Made by a program: the position numbers and the translations under genes. Positions 26,007 through 35,048 of a stretch of 63,151 nucleotides of DNA are shown piece by piece. The number at the start of each line of letters is the position of its first letter. Positions within the stretch are counted from its first letter, which is position 1. Under the pieces are notes generated by a model that was given only the letters and a program-made list of their open reading frames with translations, was not told where the DNA came from and did no database searches. This DNA comes from Chitinophagales bacterium (lineage in GTDB: Bacteria; Bacteroidota; Bacteroidia; Chitinophagales; Chitinophagaceae), in contig JAIXKI010000001.1 in NCBI GenBank assembly GCA_026936105.1, positions 1 through 63,151 of the forward strand, read 5' to 3'.

Positions 26007-27992
26007 TTATATTGCCCGGGTCTCAGTCACAATACGCAGGTCACTCAGATTATTTGTTTTGTCCATAACCGGGTCAACTAAAAACATTTTATAAAGCAAC
26101 TGCGTGGATATTATCGTGGTAAGGGCCATTTGATCCACTTCAGAAACTTCTTTTTTACTTCTTATCTTTTTGATCAGGGTATTCACTCTGGAACTGTCGA
26201 ATAATCCTGTACTGTCTAATTTTTTTTGAGATAAAATCTCAGAAAGAAAACCCGACTCATCGCTCAATAAAAATTTACCGGGAACCGGCGCCCTGTAAGG
26301 CTGCTTTATCCTTTTTCTGACCGAGTCAGGTATCATCCCCTCACTCATTTTCTTCAATAAATATTTTTCATTAAGTCCGTTCAGCTTCCAGCGTTCAGGA
26401 AGCCTGTTGCAAAATTCAATCACCCGGTGATCCAGGAACGGATATCTCCCTTCCACAGAATTTGCCATCATCATCCTTTCGCCCTGTGAGGAAAGCAAAT
26501 AGCCTGACATAAAAATCGTTGATTCCAGGTATTGTGCTCTCGATAAAACACTCCACTTCTCAAAATCCGGAGGCAAAAGATCATAAAGGTCATTCACCGG
26601 ATCATAACTGCTCAATTCGGAAGATATATCCCTTGATAAAAATGACCTGATTCTTGAAGTGTTATGCCATCTGAGTAGATGAGAATAAAACGGATTCTTT
26701 GTTTCATTCAGTTTGTATCCGAAAAATAATCTTAGAACTGCCGGGCTGGCATCCCTGATCGAAGGCATGTACGAATATAACCGCGACAATAATCGTGGCC
26801 TTATTTCCGACTCCGGTTCTCTCGCCCAGAATTCCCTGATCTTTGCTTCCTTGAAGATATCATAACCCGCCAGGAATTCATCGGCTCCTTCACCCGTGAT
26901 CACAACTTTGATATTATTCCGGTGTACTTCCCCGGATAATAGATACATCGGAATAGGAGCAGTCCTTAAAACGGGAAATTCAGTATGCCATACAGCTTTT
27001 TCAAAAGAGTTCCTGATATCTTCTTCACTACATTTAAAAGCATGATGCCGGGTGTTCAGATACCGGGCGGCTTCCATTTGATAAGAAGTCTCATCATAAA
27101 CCGGATCTTCAAATCCGATCGAGAAAGTATTCAATATCCGGGGTTCAATACTATGGATCAATGAAGTGACCGTTGTGGAGTCAAGCCCTCCGCTCAAATA
27201 TGCCCCTACCGGCACATCCGCCCTTAATCTGATCTTTACCGCATCTGTCAGCAACTCTTTAAATTCAGCTACAGTATCCGAAAAAACGAGTGCAGCAGAA
27301 GAACCTGGATAAGACAAATTTGATTCCCAGTACTTATAGGTATTGATCCCTTCACTGTTAACAACCATATAATGTGCCGGCGGTAACTGATAGATATCTT
27401 TAAACGGGGTCAAAGTTGTTGCAGTAGTCCAGAATGTAAAGATCTGAGCCAGTCCTTTATAACAGATCGCTCTTTCATTTTCAGATAGCGCCATCAGGCC
27501 TTTTATTTCCGAGCAAAATGAAAACAACCCATTTTTAAAAGAGTAAAACAATGGAAGAATGCCTACCCGGTCACGGGCAAGGAAACACTCTTTCTTTTTT
27601 TTATCCCATATACAGAAAGAAAACTGCCCGTTGAAATGCTGAAGACAGTCAGGCCCATAAAGGGCATACATCTGCACCACAACTTCAGTATCGCAGTTCG
27701 TTTTAAGGTGAATGCCTTTTTTCTGAAGATCCTTCTGTAACTCCGGGTAATTAAATATTTCGCCATTGTAAACGATCCAGTAATTACCAGAATCGTCAGT
27801 CATGGGTTGCCGGCCCGACTTAAGATCAATAATGCTTAAACGGGCATTCCCTATCGCCAGGCTGTCATTCAAATAAATACCACTCTCATCCGGCCCCCTG
27901 TGCCGGATCAAAGAAAGCATCTTTCGCACTTCCTGTTCCAGGGAGAGTTTATTATGTGAGGATAAAGAATATATCCCCGCTATTCCGCACAT
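26007..27992 (-). CDS. AsnB-like glutamine-dependent amidotransferase, copy 1
   Basis: A 661-residue two-domain asparagine-synthetase homologue. The class II glutaminase starts with MCGIAG (Cys2 nucleophile), with RHRGPDESG and VYNGEIFNY. The ATP-pyrophosphatase motif SGGLDS is at residues 267-272 and GEGADEFLAGY follows. It belongs to the polysaccharide-locus group of AsnB proteins; such enzymes can amidate sugars or carboxylates instead of making asparagine. The ACP gene is only 10 bases upstream, and an acyl ligase and a NadE-like gene lie further upstream, so an acyl- or aminoacyl-thioester could be the substrate. That role is inference. Confidence 0.85.
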   Translation of the reverse strand: MCGIAGIYSLSSHNKLSLEQEVRKMLSLIRHRGPDESGIYLNDSLAIGNARLSIIDLKSGRQPMTDDSGNYWIVYNGEIFNYPELQKDLQKKGIHLKTNCDTEVVVQMYALYGPDCLQHFNGQFSFCIWDKKKKECFLARDRVGILPLFYSFKNGLFSFCSEIKGLMALSENERAICYKGLAQIFTFWTTATTLTPFKDIYQLPPAHYMVVNSEGINTYKYWESNLSYPGSSAALVFSDTVAEFKELLTDAVKIRLRADVPVGAYLSGGLDSTTVTSLIHSIEPRILNTFSIGFEDPVYDETSYQMEAARYLNTRHHAFKCSEEDIRNSFEKAVWHTEFPVLRTAPIPMYLLSGEVHRNNIKVVITGEGADEFLAGYDIFKEAKIREFWAREPESEIRPRLLSRLYSYMPSIRDASPAVLRLFFGYKLNETKNPFYSHLLRWHNTSRIRSFLSRDISSELSSYDPVNDLYDLLPPDFEKWSVLSRAQYLESTIFMSGYLLSSQGERMMMANSVEGRYPFLDHRVIEFCNRLPERWKLNGLNEKYLLKKMSEGMIPDSVRKRIKQPYRAPVPGKFLLSDESGFLSEILSQKKLDSTGLFDSSRVNTLIKKIRSKKEVSEVDQMALTTIISTQLLYKMFLVDPVMDKTNNLSDLRIVTETRAI

Positions 27993-28002
27993 GAAGTAAT
28001 GG

Positions 28003-28257
28003 TCAGGCTACCTTTCTGGTTATGTATTCCGCCATTGCATTAAGCGTTTCAAAATTGGAATCGAGCAATTCGGAATCTTTGGCTTTTATTGAAAAAGTCT
28101 CTTCAATAAAATTGATCAGGAGAATGAAACCCATTGAATCGAAAAGACCTTCATCAAAGATCTTTGTTTCGTCTTTTACCTGATCAGGAGAAGTGTAGGT
28201 CTCTTCTGCGATATACAATCTGATTTTGTCTTTGATTTCTGTTTTTTTTAATTCCAT
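28003..28257 (-). CDS. Acyl carrier protein
   Basis: An 84-residue carrier protein with the phosphopantetheine attachment motif LFDSMG, Ser41 being the modified residue, and acidic helices typical of ACPs (FDEGLFDSMGFILLINFIEE). It is too diverged to be the housekeeping fatty-acid AcpP and sits in the polysaccharide locus next to AsnB copy 1. The nearest upstream cassette includes an AMP-forming ligase (29803-31434) that could load it. The 240-base gap upstream (28258-28497) suggests its own promoter. The acyl group carried is unknown. Confidence 0.88.
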   Translation of the reverse strand: MELKKTEIKDKIRLYIAEETYTSPDQVKDETKIFDEGLFDSMGFILLINFIEETFSIKAKDSELLDSNFETLNAMAEYITRKVA

Positions 28258-28497
28258 AGCTTTAAGGTTAATATCCTTTAAAAGTGGTTAAATGATTTTA
28301 TTAGCTTAACAGTTGAGTTTTTAAAACTAATATCAAAAATTTCGCTTCATAAATCAACTAATTGTAAAATTATTTTTATCAGCTAATCATGGAAACTATT
28401 GCAAAATAAAATCCACTTATCCAGTAAATTTTTCCACATTTCAGAAGTCCACCTCGTAGTTTTACGAAATTTTTGATGGTATGAAAGCCAAATTATC

Positions 28498-29424
28498 TTA
28501 TTTTTTTTGCAATACAAGAACCCGGATATCTCCTTTAAGGTCCTTTACATAACCACAATAGTGATACTTTTCCGTACTTTCAAAGACCCTGGCAATAAAT
28601 TCTCCCTGACCCAGGCCGACTTCGAACAACAACCATCCGCATGTCTTTAAATACAAGGGAGCTTTATCTATCAGTTCATAAATAATTTTAAATCCATGTT
28701 TACCTCCGTCAAAGGCCAAAACAGGTTCGTGAGCAGCGATCTCTTTTTCCATCTTTTTGAACTTTGCACTTGAAATATAGGGAGGGTTGCAAATGATCAG
28801 ATCAAAGCATTCGTAATAACTCCTATCCTGAAAGGCTGAGAACAGATTCCCTCTCCTGATCCTTACCCGGTCCCCGAGACCAAGCATCTGTGCATTATCT
28901 CCTACGAGTCCCACTGCATCTTCTGAAAGGTCTGATGCACACAGGTGAACTTTGGGATTATTATAGGCGACTGCCAAACCCAGGTTCCCTGATCCGCAAC
29001 ATAAATCCATTACATTCACTTCAGGCTGCTTCTCTGCTAAATCCAGAGAGAGTTCCAAAGCTTTTTCGCCGAGCAATTCAGTTTCTTTTCTTGGAATCAG
29101 AGCCCTGCGATCTGATAAAAAATCAATTCCCATAAAGTTTTGCCTTCCTGTCAGATGAGCCAACGGAACATTCTTCACCCTTTGTGCCAGAAGGTGGTGC
29201 AAAACTTTAAGCTGCTTCTCATCAAGCACAGGCAAGGGGTGTTTAACAGCTTCAGATGCTGACATCGGATTTCCCGAAGCAAATTGCCAGCAAGCCTTTA
29301 AAGTGGAATCAAGGTTTTCTTCCGGTTTATCCGGTAAAAAACGCAGTCTCCCCTCAAATTCAATTTTCAGCTCATCATAAATCTTTCCGGTATCCATTAT
29401 ATCTGACAAATCTCTACCTGCCAT
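28498..29424 (-). CDS. PrmC/HemK-like SAM-dependent methyltransferase
   Basis: A 308-residue class I methyltransferase of the PrmC/HemK family, whose standard members N5-methylate the GGQ glutamine of peptide release factors. The SAM motif DLCCGSGNLG is at 140-149 and the amide-binding NPPY motif at 213-216. The usual PRPETE motif reads PRKETE here (residues 111-116), and the N-terminal domain looks diverged. Its ATG overlaps the NTF2-like stop codon (TAATG), so it is translationally coupled to the ligase cassette. It may be the cell's PrmC or a cassette-specific N-methyltransferase; the neighbours favour the second. Confidence 0.75.
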   Translation of the reverse strand: MAGRDLSDIMDTGKIYDELKIEFEGRLRFLPDKPEENLDSTLKACWQFASGNPMSASEAVKHPLPVLDEKQLKVLHHLLAQRVKNVPLAHLTGRQNFMGIDFLSDRRALIPRKETELLGEKALELSLDLAEKQPEVNVMDLCCGSGNLGLAVAYNNPKVHLCASDLSEDAVGLVGDNAQMLGLGDRVRIRRGNLFSAFQDRSYYECFDLIICNPPYISSAKFKKMEKEIAAHEPVLAFDGGKHGFKIIYELIDKAPLYLKTCGWLLFEVGLGQGEFIARVFESTEKYHYCGYVKDLKGDIRVLVLQKK

Positions 29425-29840
29425 TATAAATTCATTTCATACATTTTGTTCCCAATCTGAACAGCAGTTTTCGAATACGTCATCTTCTTCAATATCTTTC
29501 CATCTTTAAGCTGCATTACATCCACTCCCTGTCTGTTTTCTCTCCGGCCTCTGAACTTTTCCTCATTGGACGGCCATTCCAATTTCCACTGGAAAACTAT
29601 CACCTGATGCTTCTCATCAAAAAAGAGTGATTCCCTGTGGAATCTGAACCCGCCATGATGAAAAAACCAGGGTATCCATACTCTCCTGAGCGACTCTTTC
29701 CCTGCAATTGCCTTTCCATCCCAGTTCTCAAAAATAATCTCCTCATGAAAAAAATCCATGACAGCTTTCAGATCATGATTATTCCAGCCATCAAGCCATT
29801 TTTCAAACCGTTCCTGTATTTCTATTCCTGACAGAGTCAT
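29424..29840 (-). CDS. NTF2/SnoaL-like small protein
   Basis: A 138-residue protein with the cone-shaped NTF2/SnoaL-like pattern: an N-terminal helix pair (FEKWLDGWNNHDLKAVMDFF), HEEIIFENWDGKAIAGKESL, then beta strands rich in aromatic residues (VIVFQWKLEWPS and GVDVMQLKDGKILKKMTYS). Members act as ligand-binding proteins, isomerases or cyclases. The gene overlaps the acyl ligase stop by 38 bases and the methyltransferase start by one base. This strict coupling suggests a role with the same small acid or acyl intermediate, but function cannot be assigned. Confidence 0.7.
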   Translation of the reverse strand: MTLSGIEIQERFEKWLDGWNNHDLKAVMDFFHEEIIFENWDGKAIAGKESLRRVWIPWFFHHGGFRFHRESLFFDEKHQVIVFQWKLEWPSNEEKFRGRRENRQGVDVMQLKDGKILKKMTYSKTAVQIGNKMYEMNL

Positions 29841-31434
29841 TTTGCAACATATTCTTTAGTTCTTTTTTGTCTATTTTCCCATTAGGGCTTTTAGGCATCT
29901 CTTCGAGCAGAATAATTTTTTCCGGCACCATGAAAGACTCCAGCCGGGATACACAATAACGATGGATCGCCTTTTCTTCCAATGAAACCCCTTCTTTCAG
30001 CGTCACAACTGCTATTACCGATTCACCTAATAATTCATCGGGTGAGCCCATTACCACAGCCTCTCTCACACCTTCTATTGAGTAGATAATATTTTCCACT
30101 TCCGCCGGGCTAACCTTTTCTCCCCTGGTTTTGATAATATCATCATTACGCCCCAGGAAATATAAAAAACCTTCTTCGTCCATCTTAAACCAGTCATTAG
30201 AACATAATACCTTTTCACCAGGAAGCTTCCAGGGCTTCAGCATTTCCCTGCTCAGATCTTCCCTGTTCCAATATCCTGACATCACATGAGGGCCGCGGAT
30301 ATGAAGGATACCGGGTTCACCTGCAGCAACAGGGTTCCCATCGGGTGATAACAGGAACACTTCTGTTCCGGGAATTGCCTTTCCTACCGATCCCGGCTTT
30401 GAATCCACCAATTCAGGTTCCAGATAACAAACTCTTTTACATTCCGTCAGGCCATACATTTTAAAAATTAGTGCGTTGGGAAAAATATGTTTCAAATCAG
30501 GGGTCATCTCATCCGGAAGAGCGGCCGCTGTGTTGGTGACTTTTCCCACCGACTCAAAACTGATGTTATTCTTTTTGCAATAGGAAATCAGCATTGAATA
30601 AATGGTAGGCACGCCGGGGAATACTGTAGGCTTGTACTTCTTGATGTTCTCACAAACGGAAGCCAGAAAGATAAATGACTGTTCCACGATCAAAGTACCG
30701 CCGATCGTAATGGCCATTAACAACTGATATAACCCATAGTCAAATGCCAGGGGTAGCAGAAGAATGATCCTATCGTTCTCATTCAATCTCAAGTATTGTA
30801 TCAGGCTCCAGGATGCAAAGACCATGGACTGGTGAGTCATCATCACTCCTTTGGGAAAACCGGTACTCCCTGAAGTGTAGATCAAAGCAGCCAGATCATT
30901 AGGTATGACAATCGGCATTTTTACATCTTCAACAGGCCCCGTTACTGCTTCAGCAAAAGAAACCTGTTTCAGGTTTCTTTCTTCATCCGTCGGTAGCGGA
31001 TCACCCGCAATAATCATTTCTTGTAAAGTCCCTGTTTCCTTTACAGCCGGAATAAATTCATGCCTAAGAATTGAAGCAGTGACCAAAAATTTCGAGCCGC
31101 TGTCATTAAGTATGAATTTTAATTTATCGGCCTTCGTCTGAGGGTTGATCACCAGGAAAACGCCTCCTGCCAGCGATGTTGCATAGATAGCCAAAATATT
31201 TTCCCATGAATTATCCAGATAAATTGCCACACGGTCACCTTTCTTCAGGCCGGCCTTACACAGATAACCTGCAAAATTCATCGCCTCTTCCTTCAACCTT
31301 TTATAAGGATAGGATATCCCTTTTACAATAACTGCGATTTTTTCGGGATCATCATGAGCAGAATTCAGTAAGGCTTCGCCAAGCAATCTTTGCGGAACAG
31401 GTCTCACAGTTGACTTTTTTATATCATTAAACAA
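29803..31434 (-). CDS. AMP-forming acyl-CoA/acyl-ACP ligase
   Basis: A 543-residue adenylate-forming enzyme of the ANL superfamily. The P-loop-like motif YTSGSTGFPKG is at 186-196, MYGLTECKR provides the A5 region, YFLGRNDDIIKTRGEKVSP the hinge, and the catalytic lysine in SPNGKIDK is about residue 520. It should activate a carboxylic acid as acyl-AMP and pass it to CoA or to a phosphopantetheine carrier. The ACP at 28003-28257 is the obvious candidate partner. It is the second gene of a coupled cassette starting at the NadE-like gene, 8 bases upstream. The acid is unknown. Confidence 0.87.
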   Translation of the reverse strand: MFNDIKKSTVRPVPQRLLGEALLNSAHDDPEKIAVIVKGISYPYKRLKEEAMNFAGYLCKAGLKKGDRVAIYLDNSWENILAIYATSLAGGVFLVINPQTKADKLKFILNDSGSKFLVTASILRHEFIPAVKETGTLQEMIIAGDPLPTDEERNLKQVSFAEAVTGPVEDVKMPIVIPNDLAALIYTSGSTGFPKGVMMTHQSMVFASWSLIQYLRLNENDRIILLLPLAFDYGLYQLLMAITIGGTLIVEQSFIFLASVCENIKKYKPTVFPGVPTIYSMLISYCKKNNISFESVGKVTNTAAALPDEMTPDLKHIFPNALIFKMYGLTECKRVCYLEPELVDSKPGSVGKAIPGTEVFLLSPDGNPVAAGEPGILHIRGPHVMSGYWNREDLSREMLKPWKLPGEKVLCSNDWFKMDEEGFLYFLGRNDDIIKTRGEKVSPAEVENIIYSIEGVREAVVMGSPDELLGESVIAVVTLKEGVSLEEKAIHRYCVSRLESFMVPEKIILLEEMPKSPNGKIDKKELKNMLQNDSVRNRNTGTV

Positions 31435-31441
31435 AATCTTA

Positions 31442-32431
31442 TTAATAATCCTTTATCGGGAGCATCCTGAGATATTCAGTGGTCTTTTGCTTTCTCTCAA
31501 AATTCTTATAAATGGAAATGACCTCATTTTCTGTTTTTCCCATAACTTTTGCCACTTCTGCAGGGTTGTATCCGTTTTCATACCCGTACCAAAACAGGTC
31601 CATTTCCCGGAAAGGAAGCTGGAAGAAGAATTCTTCCTGGGTTTGTTCGGCAGAATAAGTATCAGATGTGGGTGTGCGTTCAATAATTTCCTGAGGAATG
31701 CCAAGATATTCTGCCAGTTGATAGACCTGTGTCTTGTATAAATGAACGATAGGCATTACATCGGCGCCGCCATCACCATATTTTACAAAAAATCCCTGTT
31801 GATGCTCATGCTTATTCGGGGTGCCCACCACTGCATAATATCTGGATTCCGCATAATAATACAACATGGACATTCTCATTCTTTGTTTGAAATTGGATGC
31901 GGCAACGATCTGTAAATATTCTTTAGGAGGAAGCCGCCTGGTTTTTACTGCCCCCGCCTTATCCACAATGCTGATCAAAAAGACCGGGGGCAGGTTATGC
32001 CCTATCGATTCAGGATTGATCCCGATCTTCATAGAATGAAGTAACGGGTTATATTCGGGAAAGATGGCATTAACAGCTTCATCCCTTCTACGGTAGCATC
32101 CGATGCCTTCCAATGCTGCTGATATATTTTCTTCGATAACTTTGACTCCAAATTGGTTTGCTAATTTCAATGCAAGCTCTTTGCTGTCATCACTGGAATC
32201 TTTTTCAGGCATCATAAGAGCGATCACCCGCTCAGGCCCAAGAGCTTTTACTATTAAGGCCAGGCAAACAGATGAATCAATTCCTCCGCTGATACCGATC
32301 ACTGCTCCTTTACGCCTGAAAGTAGTGAAAATATCAGACCTTAATTTCTCAACAATTGAGCTAATTGTAATTTGAACGTCTTCGAAGCGGAGAATATCCG
32401 GCGAAAACCGTTTTTGTTCTTTTGAGTTCAT
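31442..32431 (-). CDS. NadE-like ATP-pyrophosphatase (NAD synthase family)
   Basis: A 329-residue NAD-synthase-like enzyme without a glutaminase domain. The PP-loop GISGGIDSSVCLAL is near residues 46-59, and downstream elements match NadE (YAVVGTPNKHEHQQG, KYGDGGADVMPIVHLYKTQV, ERTPTSDTYS). Classic NadE forms an amide on nicotinic acid adenine dinucleotide using ammonia. Its place at the head of a ligase/NTF2/methyltransferase cassette inside a polysaccharide locus suggests it may amidate another substrate, or supply NAD. The family is clear; the substrate is not. Confidence 0.8.
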   Translation of the reverse strand: MNSKEQKRFSPDILRFEDVQITISSIVEKLRSDIFTTFRRKGAVIGISGGIDSSVCLALIVKALGPERVIALMMPEKDSSDDSKELALKLANQFGVKVIEENISAALEGIGCYRRRDEAVNAIFPEYNPLLHSMKIGINPESIGHNLPPVFLISIVDKAGAVKTRRLPPKEYLQIVAASNFKQRMRMSMLYYYAESRYYAVVGTPNKHEHQQGFFVKYGDGGADVMPIVHLYKTQVYQLAEYLGIPQEIIERTPTSDTYSAEQTQEEFFFQLPFREMDLFWYGYENGYNPAEVAKVMGKTENEVISIYKNFERKQKTTEYLRMLPIKDY

Positions 32432-32514
32432 TTCGTTTTAGTTATTCACTCATTTATTAAAACTCAGATAAGCTTATCCCATAAGCACTACCTTTTTTAA
32501 AATTCGAAATTATA

Positions 32515-33468
32515 TTACTTCTCTTTTTCGATTTTGTCTATTACCATATCTGTAAATATCTCAGCTCCCTTAGCATTTAAATGACTATTGTCATAATAAA
32601 GATCTTTTTGTCCCAAAAAAAACGGATCATTTGCAAAATTGTAAAAAGGGATTTTAAATTCATCGGCAATCTTTTCAACGACATCCAATGTTATGTCCCG
32701 CTTTTCAAACCTGACAAACTTTGGTGAAACAAAAATATATAAGGCAATATTTTTACTGACACACTCCTTAATAAAGGAACGAAAAACGCTAATCATTGTC
32801 GTATCCGTTTCATATTTAGCCGATGAACTGTCGATGATCAAAGTACCTTTCCAGTTACTCGTTAATGGCACATATCCGCTCTCGTCCGGAATGTTTTCCC
32901 TTCCCTTATTAAATTCAGAATTTCCTGCCCAAATAGTAAACAACATGGAATTGAAAGGATATATCTTAGAGAACATTTTAAGTTTCTCATATGGCCCTTT
33001 TAATTGAACAATAGGCCTTATTTCAGGATGTTTATCATAATAAGGCAGTAATGAGGAGAGCCTGTCGTAGTTTTTTTCGTCTTTTTTGAATTCACGATCA
33101 TAAATGTCCAAAATTACCATACGTGGCTTATGCCTTTTCAGGATGCTTTGCAATACAGCAAAAGAATAGAAAATACTATTTCCATCTCTGCCGGTGTTGT
33201 AACAAGATAATTGTAGCCGGTCTTCAAACCTAACGGGAACATAATGATGGTTGGCTGTTGATGCTCCGAATATAAGCATATCAGCATTTGTACTATCTAA
33301 AGCATAAGTCGTACGATAATACAAACCGGATGTCTGCCTGAAATAATAATATCTTAAAACGTTGCCAATTGCCAGATCCAGTAGAAACAGGATAGCCAGG
33401 AAAGAAAATAATTTAATAAAAATGTGAGTCTTACTTTCTTTTTTATTTAAACTATTCATACAGCTCAA
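32515..33468 (-). CDS. Membrane-anchored SGNH-hydrolase-like protein, partner of MBOAT
   Basis: A 317-residue protein with one N-terminal membrane helix (about 18-36) and a periplasmic SGNH-type domain. The nucleophile block is IFGASTANHH, with Ser70 as candidate; NTGRDGNSIF supplies the Gly/Asn positions; and YYDNSHLNAKG near the C-terminus gives the Asp293/His296 pair. The arrangement resembles DltD/AlgX-type partners that receive acyl groups from an MBOAT protein and pass them to a glycan. The MBOAT gene lies 11 bases upstream. An alternative start is Met4. Confidence 0.75.
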   Translation of the reverse strand: MSCMNSLNKKESKTHIFIKLFSFLAILFLLDLAIGNVLRYYYFRQTSGLYYRTTYALDSTNADMLIFGASTANHHYVPVRFEDRLQLSCYNTGRDGNSIFYSFAVLQSILKRHKPRMVILDIYDREFKKDEKNYDRLSSLLPYYDKHPEIRPIVQLKGPYEKLKMFSKIYPFNSMLFTIWAGNSEFNKGRENIPDESGYVPLTSNWKGTLIIDSSSAKYETDTTMISVFRSFIKECVSKNIALYIFVSPKFVRFEKRDITLDVVEKIADEFKIPFYNFANDPFFLGQKDLYYDNSHLNAKGAEIFTDMVIDKIEKEK

Positions 33469-33479
33469 CTATTATCAGA

Positions 33480-34907
33480 TTAAAAAGCCAGATAGATAAA
33501 CTGGCCTCCGTCAAATACCCCTGCCAATAAAATATAGATTATGAGTAATGCATAAGAGACCTGCTGTACTATCCAGCGTTTATTGGAAAAGGCTGAAAAA
33601 CGTAAAAGTTTAAATTCAGCCTGTATATCATACAAAAGCATAACGCTACAGCCTATGAGAATAAAAAACAGAGTAGAGGGTTTATTATAAAAAAATGTAC
33701 CGGAATGAGTAAACATTGCTTTAATAATTCCGAAAGCCTGACCGAAAGTTTCTGTCCTGAATATTATCAGACAAAAGCTGATATATAAGAACATGAGCAG
33801 GATACTCATGTTGTTGTATAGGGCTGGGGGAATCCTTTTTGACATTCGCTTACGAAATCGCCTTGTAGTATATTCATATATAAGTGCTAAAGCCTGAAGC
33901 AAACCAAAAAGAAGATAATTCCATGTGGGGCCGTGCCAGATACCTATAATGGCGAAACTGATGACTAAAGAAACATAAACTCCCCAGATCCCCCATTTTC
34001 TTTTTTTAAATGCCAATGGAGTAAAAACATAATCATTCACCCAGGAGGAAAGAGAAATGTGCCAACGGCGCCAGAACTCTCCGATATTCTTTGATAAAAA
34101 CGGTCTTTGAAAATTTTCCATAAGATTATACCCAAATAGCCGGGCTGTCCCTAAAGCAATATCTGTATATCCGGAAAAATCGGCATATACCTGAAAGGTG
34201 TATAAAACCGAAGCGAATATTATTGTTGTAGCGCTTTGCTGATCTATGGTAGACATTACAGCAGACTGATAGATTGCGATCCTGTCTGCAACCACCAGTT
34301 TTTTAAATAATCCCCAAACAATCCGTTTACCTCCTTCACTAAGATTCTCGTATTCAAAAAAGATATTGTGTTTCAGTTGTGGCAAAAAGTTACGTGCTCT
34401 TTCTATAGGACCGACAGGGATCTTTGGAAAAAACATAATAAATAAGCTGAAGTGCAGGAATTTCTTTTCGGCTTTTTGGTGCTTCCAATAGATATCAATC
34501 AGATAACCTATAAATTGAAATACATAATAAGATAACCCAAGTGGAATAAGTAAATTCAGTTGCCAATAAGAGAGATCAACATGAAATAAAGAAAATAATT
34601 CCGCAATATTTACAATTAAAAAATTCCAATATTTAAAAAATACAAGTGCACCTATGTTGATGCAGATACCTGAAATCAGAATTATCTTATGCATTTTATC
34701 GGTAGTAGAGCTGCCTAGTGCTATCCCAATAAAATAATTAAGCAAAGTCATTCCGGCAATAAAAAAAATAAAAGCAGGCCCGGAATAAATATAAAAAAAG
34801 ATACTAACTGCTAACAAAGAATAGCTCCGGTATCGGGGTGGGGTCAGGTAATAAATTATCAGCGATACCGCCAGAAAAATAAAAAAGACTAATGTTGAAA
34901 ATAACAT
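33480..34907 (-). CDS. MBOAT family membrane O-acyltransferase (AlgI/DltB-like)
   Basis: A 475-residue multi-spanning acyltransferase. Hallmarks are the opening MLFSTLVFFIFLAVSLIIYY, PLGLSYYVFQFIGYLIDIY (about 122-140), PVGPIERARNFLPQL, FWRRWHISLSSWVNDYVFTP (278-297) and GIWHGPTWNYLLFG with the conserved catalytic His325. AlgI-type proteins move acetyl or other acyl groups across the membrane for O-acylation of exopolysaccharides. The SGNH-like protein encoded directly downstream is the expected transfer partner. The acyl donor is probably acetyl-CoA, but an acyl-ACP is possible given the nearby ACP. Confidence 0.92.
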   Translation of the reverse strand: MLFSTLVFFIFLAVSLIIYYLTPPRYRSYSLLAVSIFFYIYSGPAFIFFIAGMTLLNYFIGIALGSSTTDKMHKIILISGICINIGALVFFKYWNFLIVNIAELFSLFHVDLSYWQLNLLIPLGLSYYVFQFIGYLIDIYWKHQKAEKKFLHFSLFIMFFPKIPVGPIERARNFLPQLKHNIFFEYENLSEGGKRIVWGLFKKLVVADRIAIYQSAVMSTIDQQSATTIIFASVLYTFQVYADFSGYTDIALGTARLFGYNLMENFQRPFLSKNIGEFWRRWHISLSSWVNDYVFTPLAFKKRKWGIWGVYVSLVISFAIIGIWHGPTWNYLLFGLLQALALIYEYTTRRFRKRMSKRIPPALYNNMSILLMFLYISFCLIIFRTETFGQAFGIIKAMFTHSGTFFYNKPSTLFFILIGCSVMLLYDIQAEFKLLRFSAFSNKRWIVQQVSYALLIIYILLAGVFDGGQFIYLAF

Positions 34908-35048
34908 AGCTCCTATAAGATTTAGCCTATTTTATCACGCTGAATAAATACTTGGAAAGAAATACAAACACAATATTAAAATGCCGAAGGCCTTTTCTAT
35001 AATTTTTCGAATAAGATATCCCATAAAAATCACCCATTCTTGTCACAG

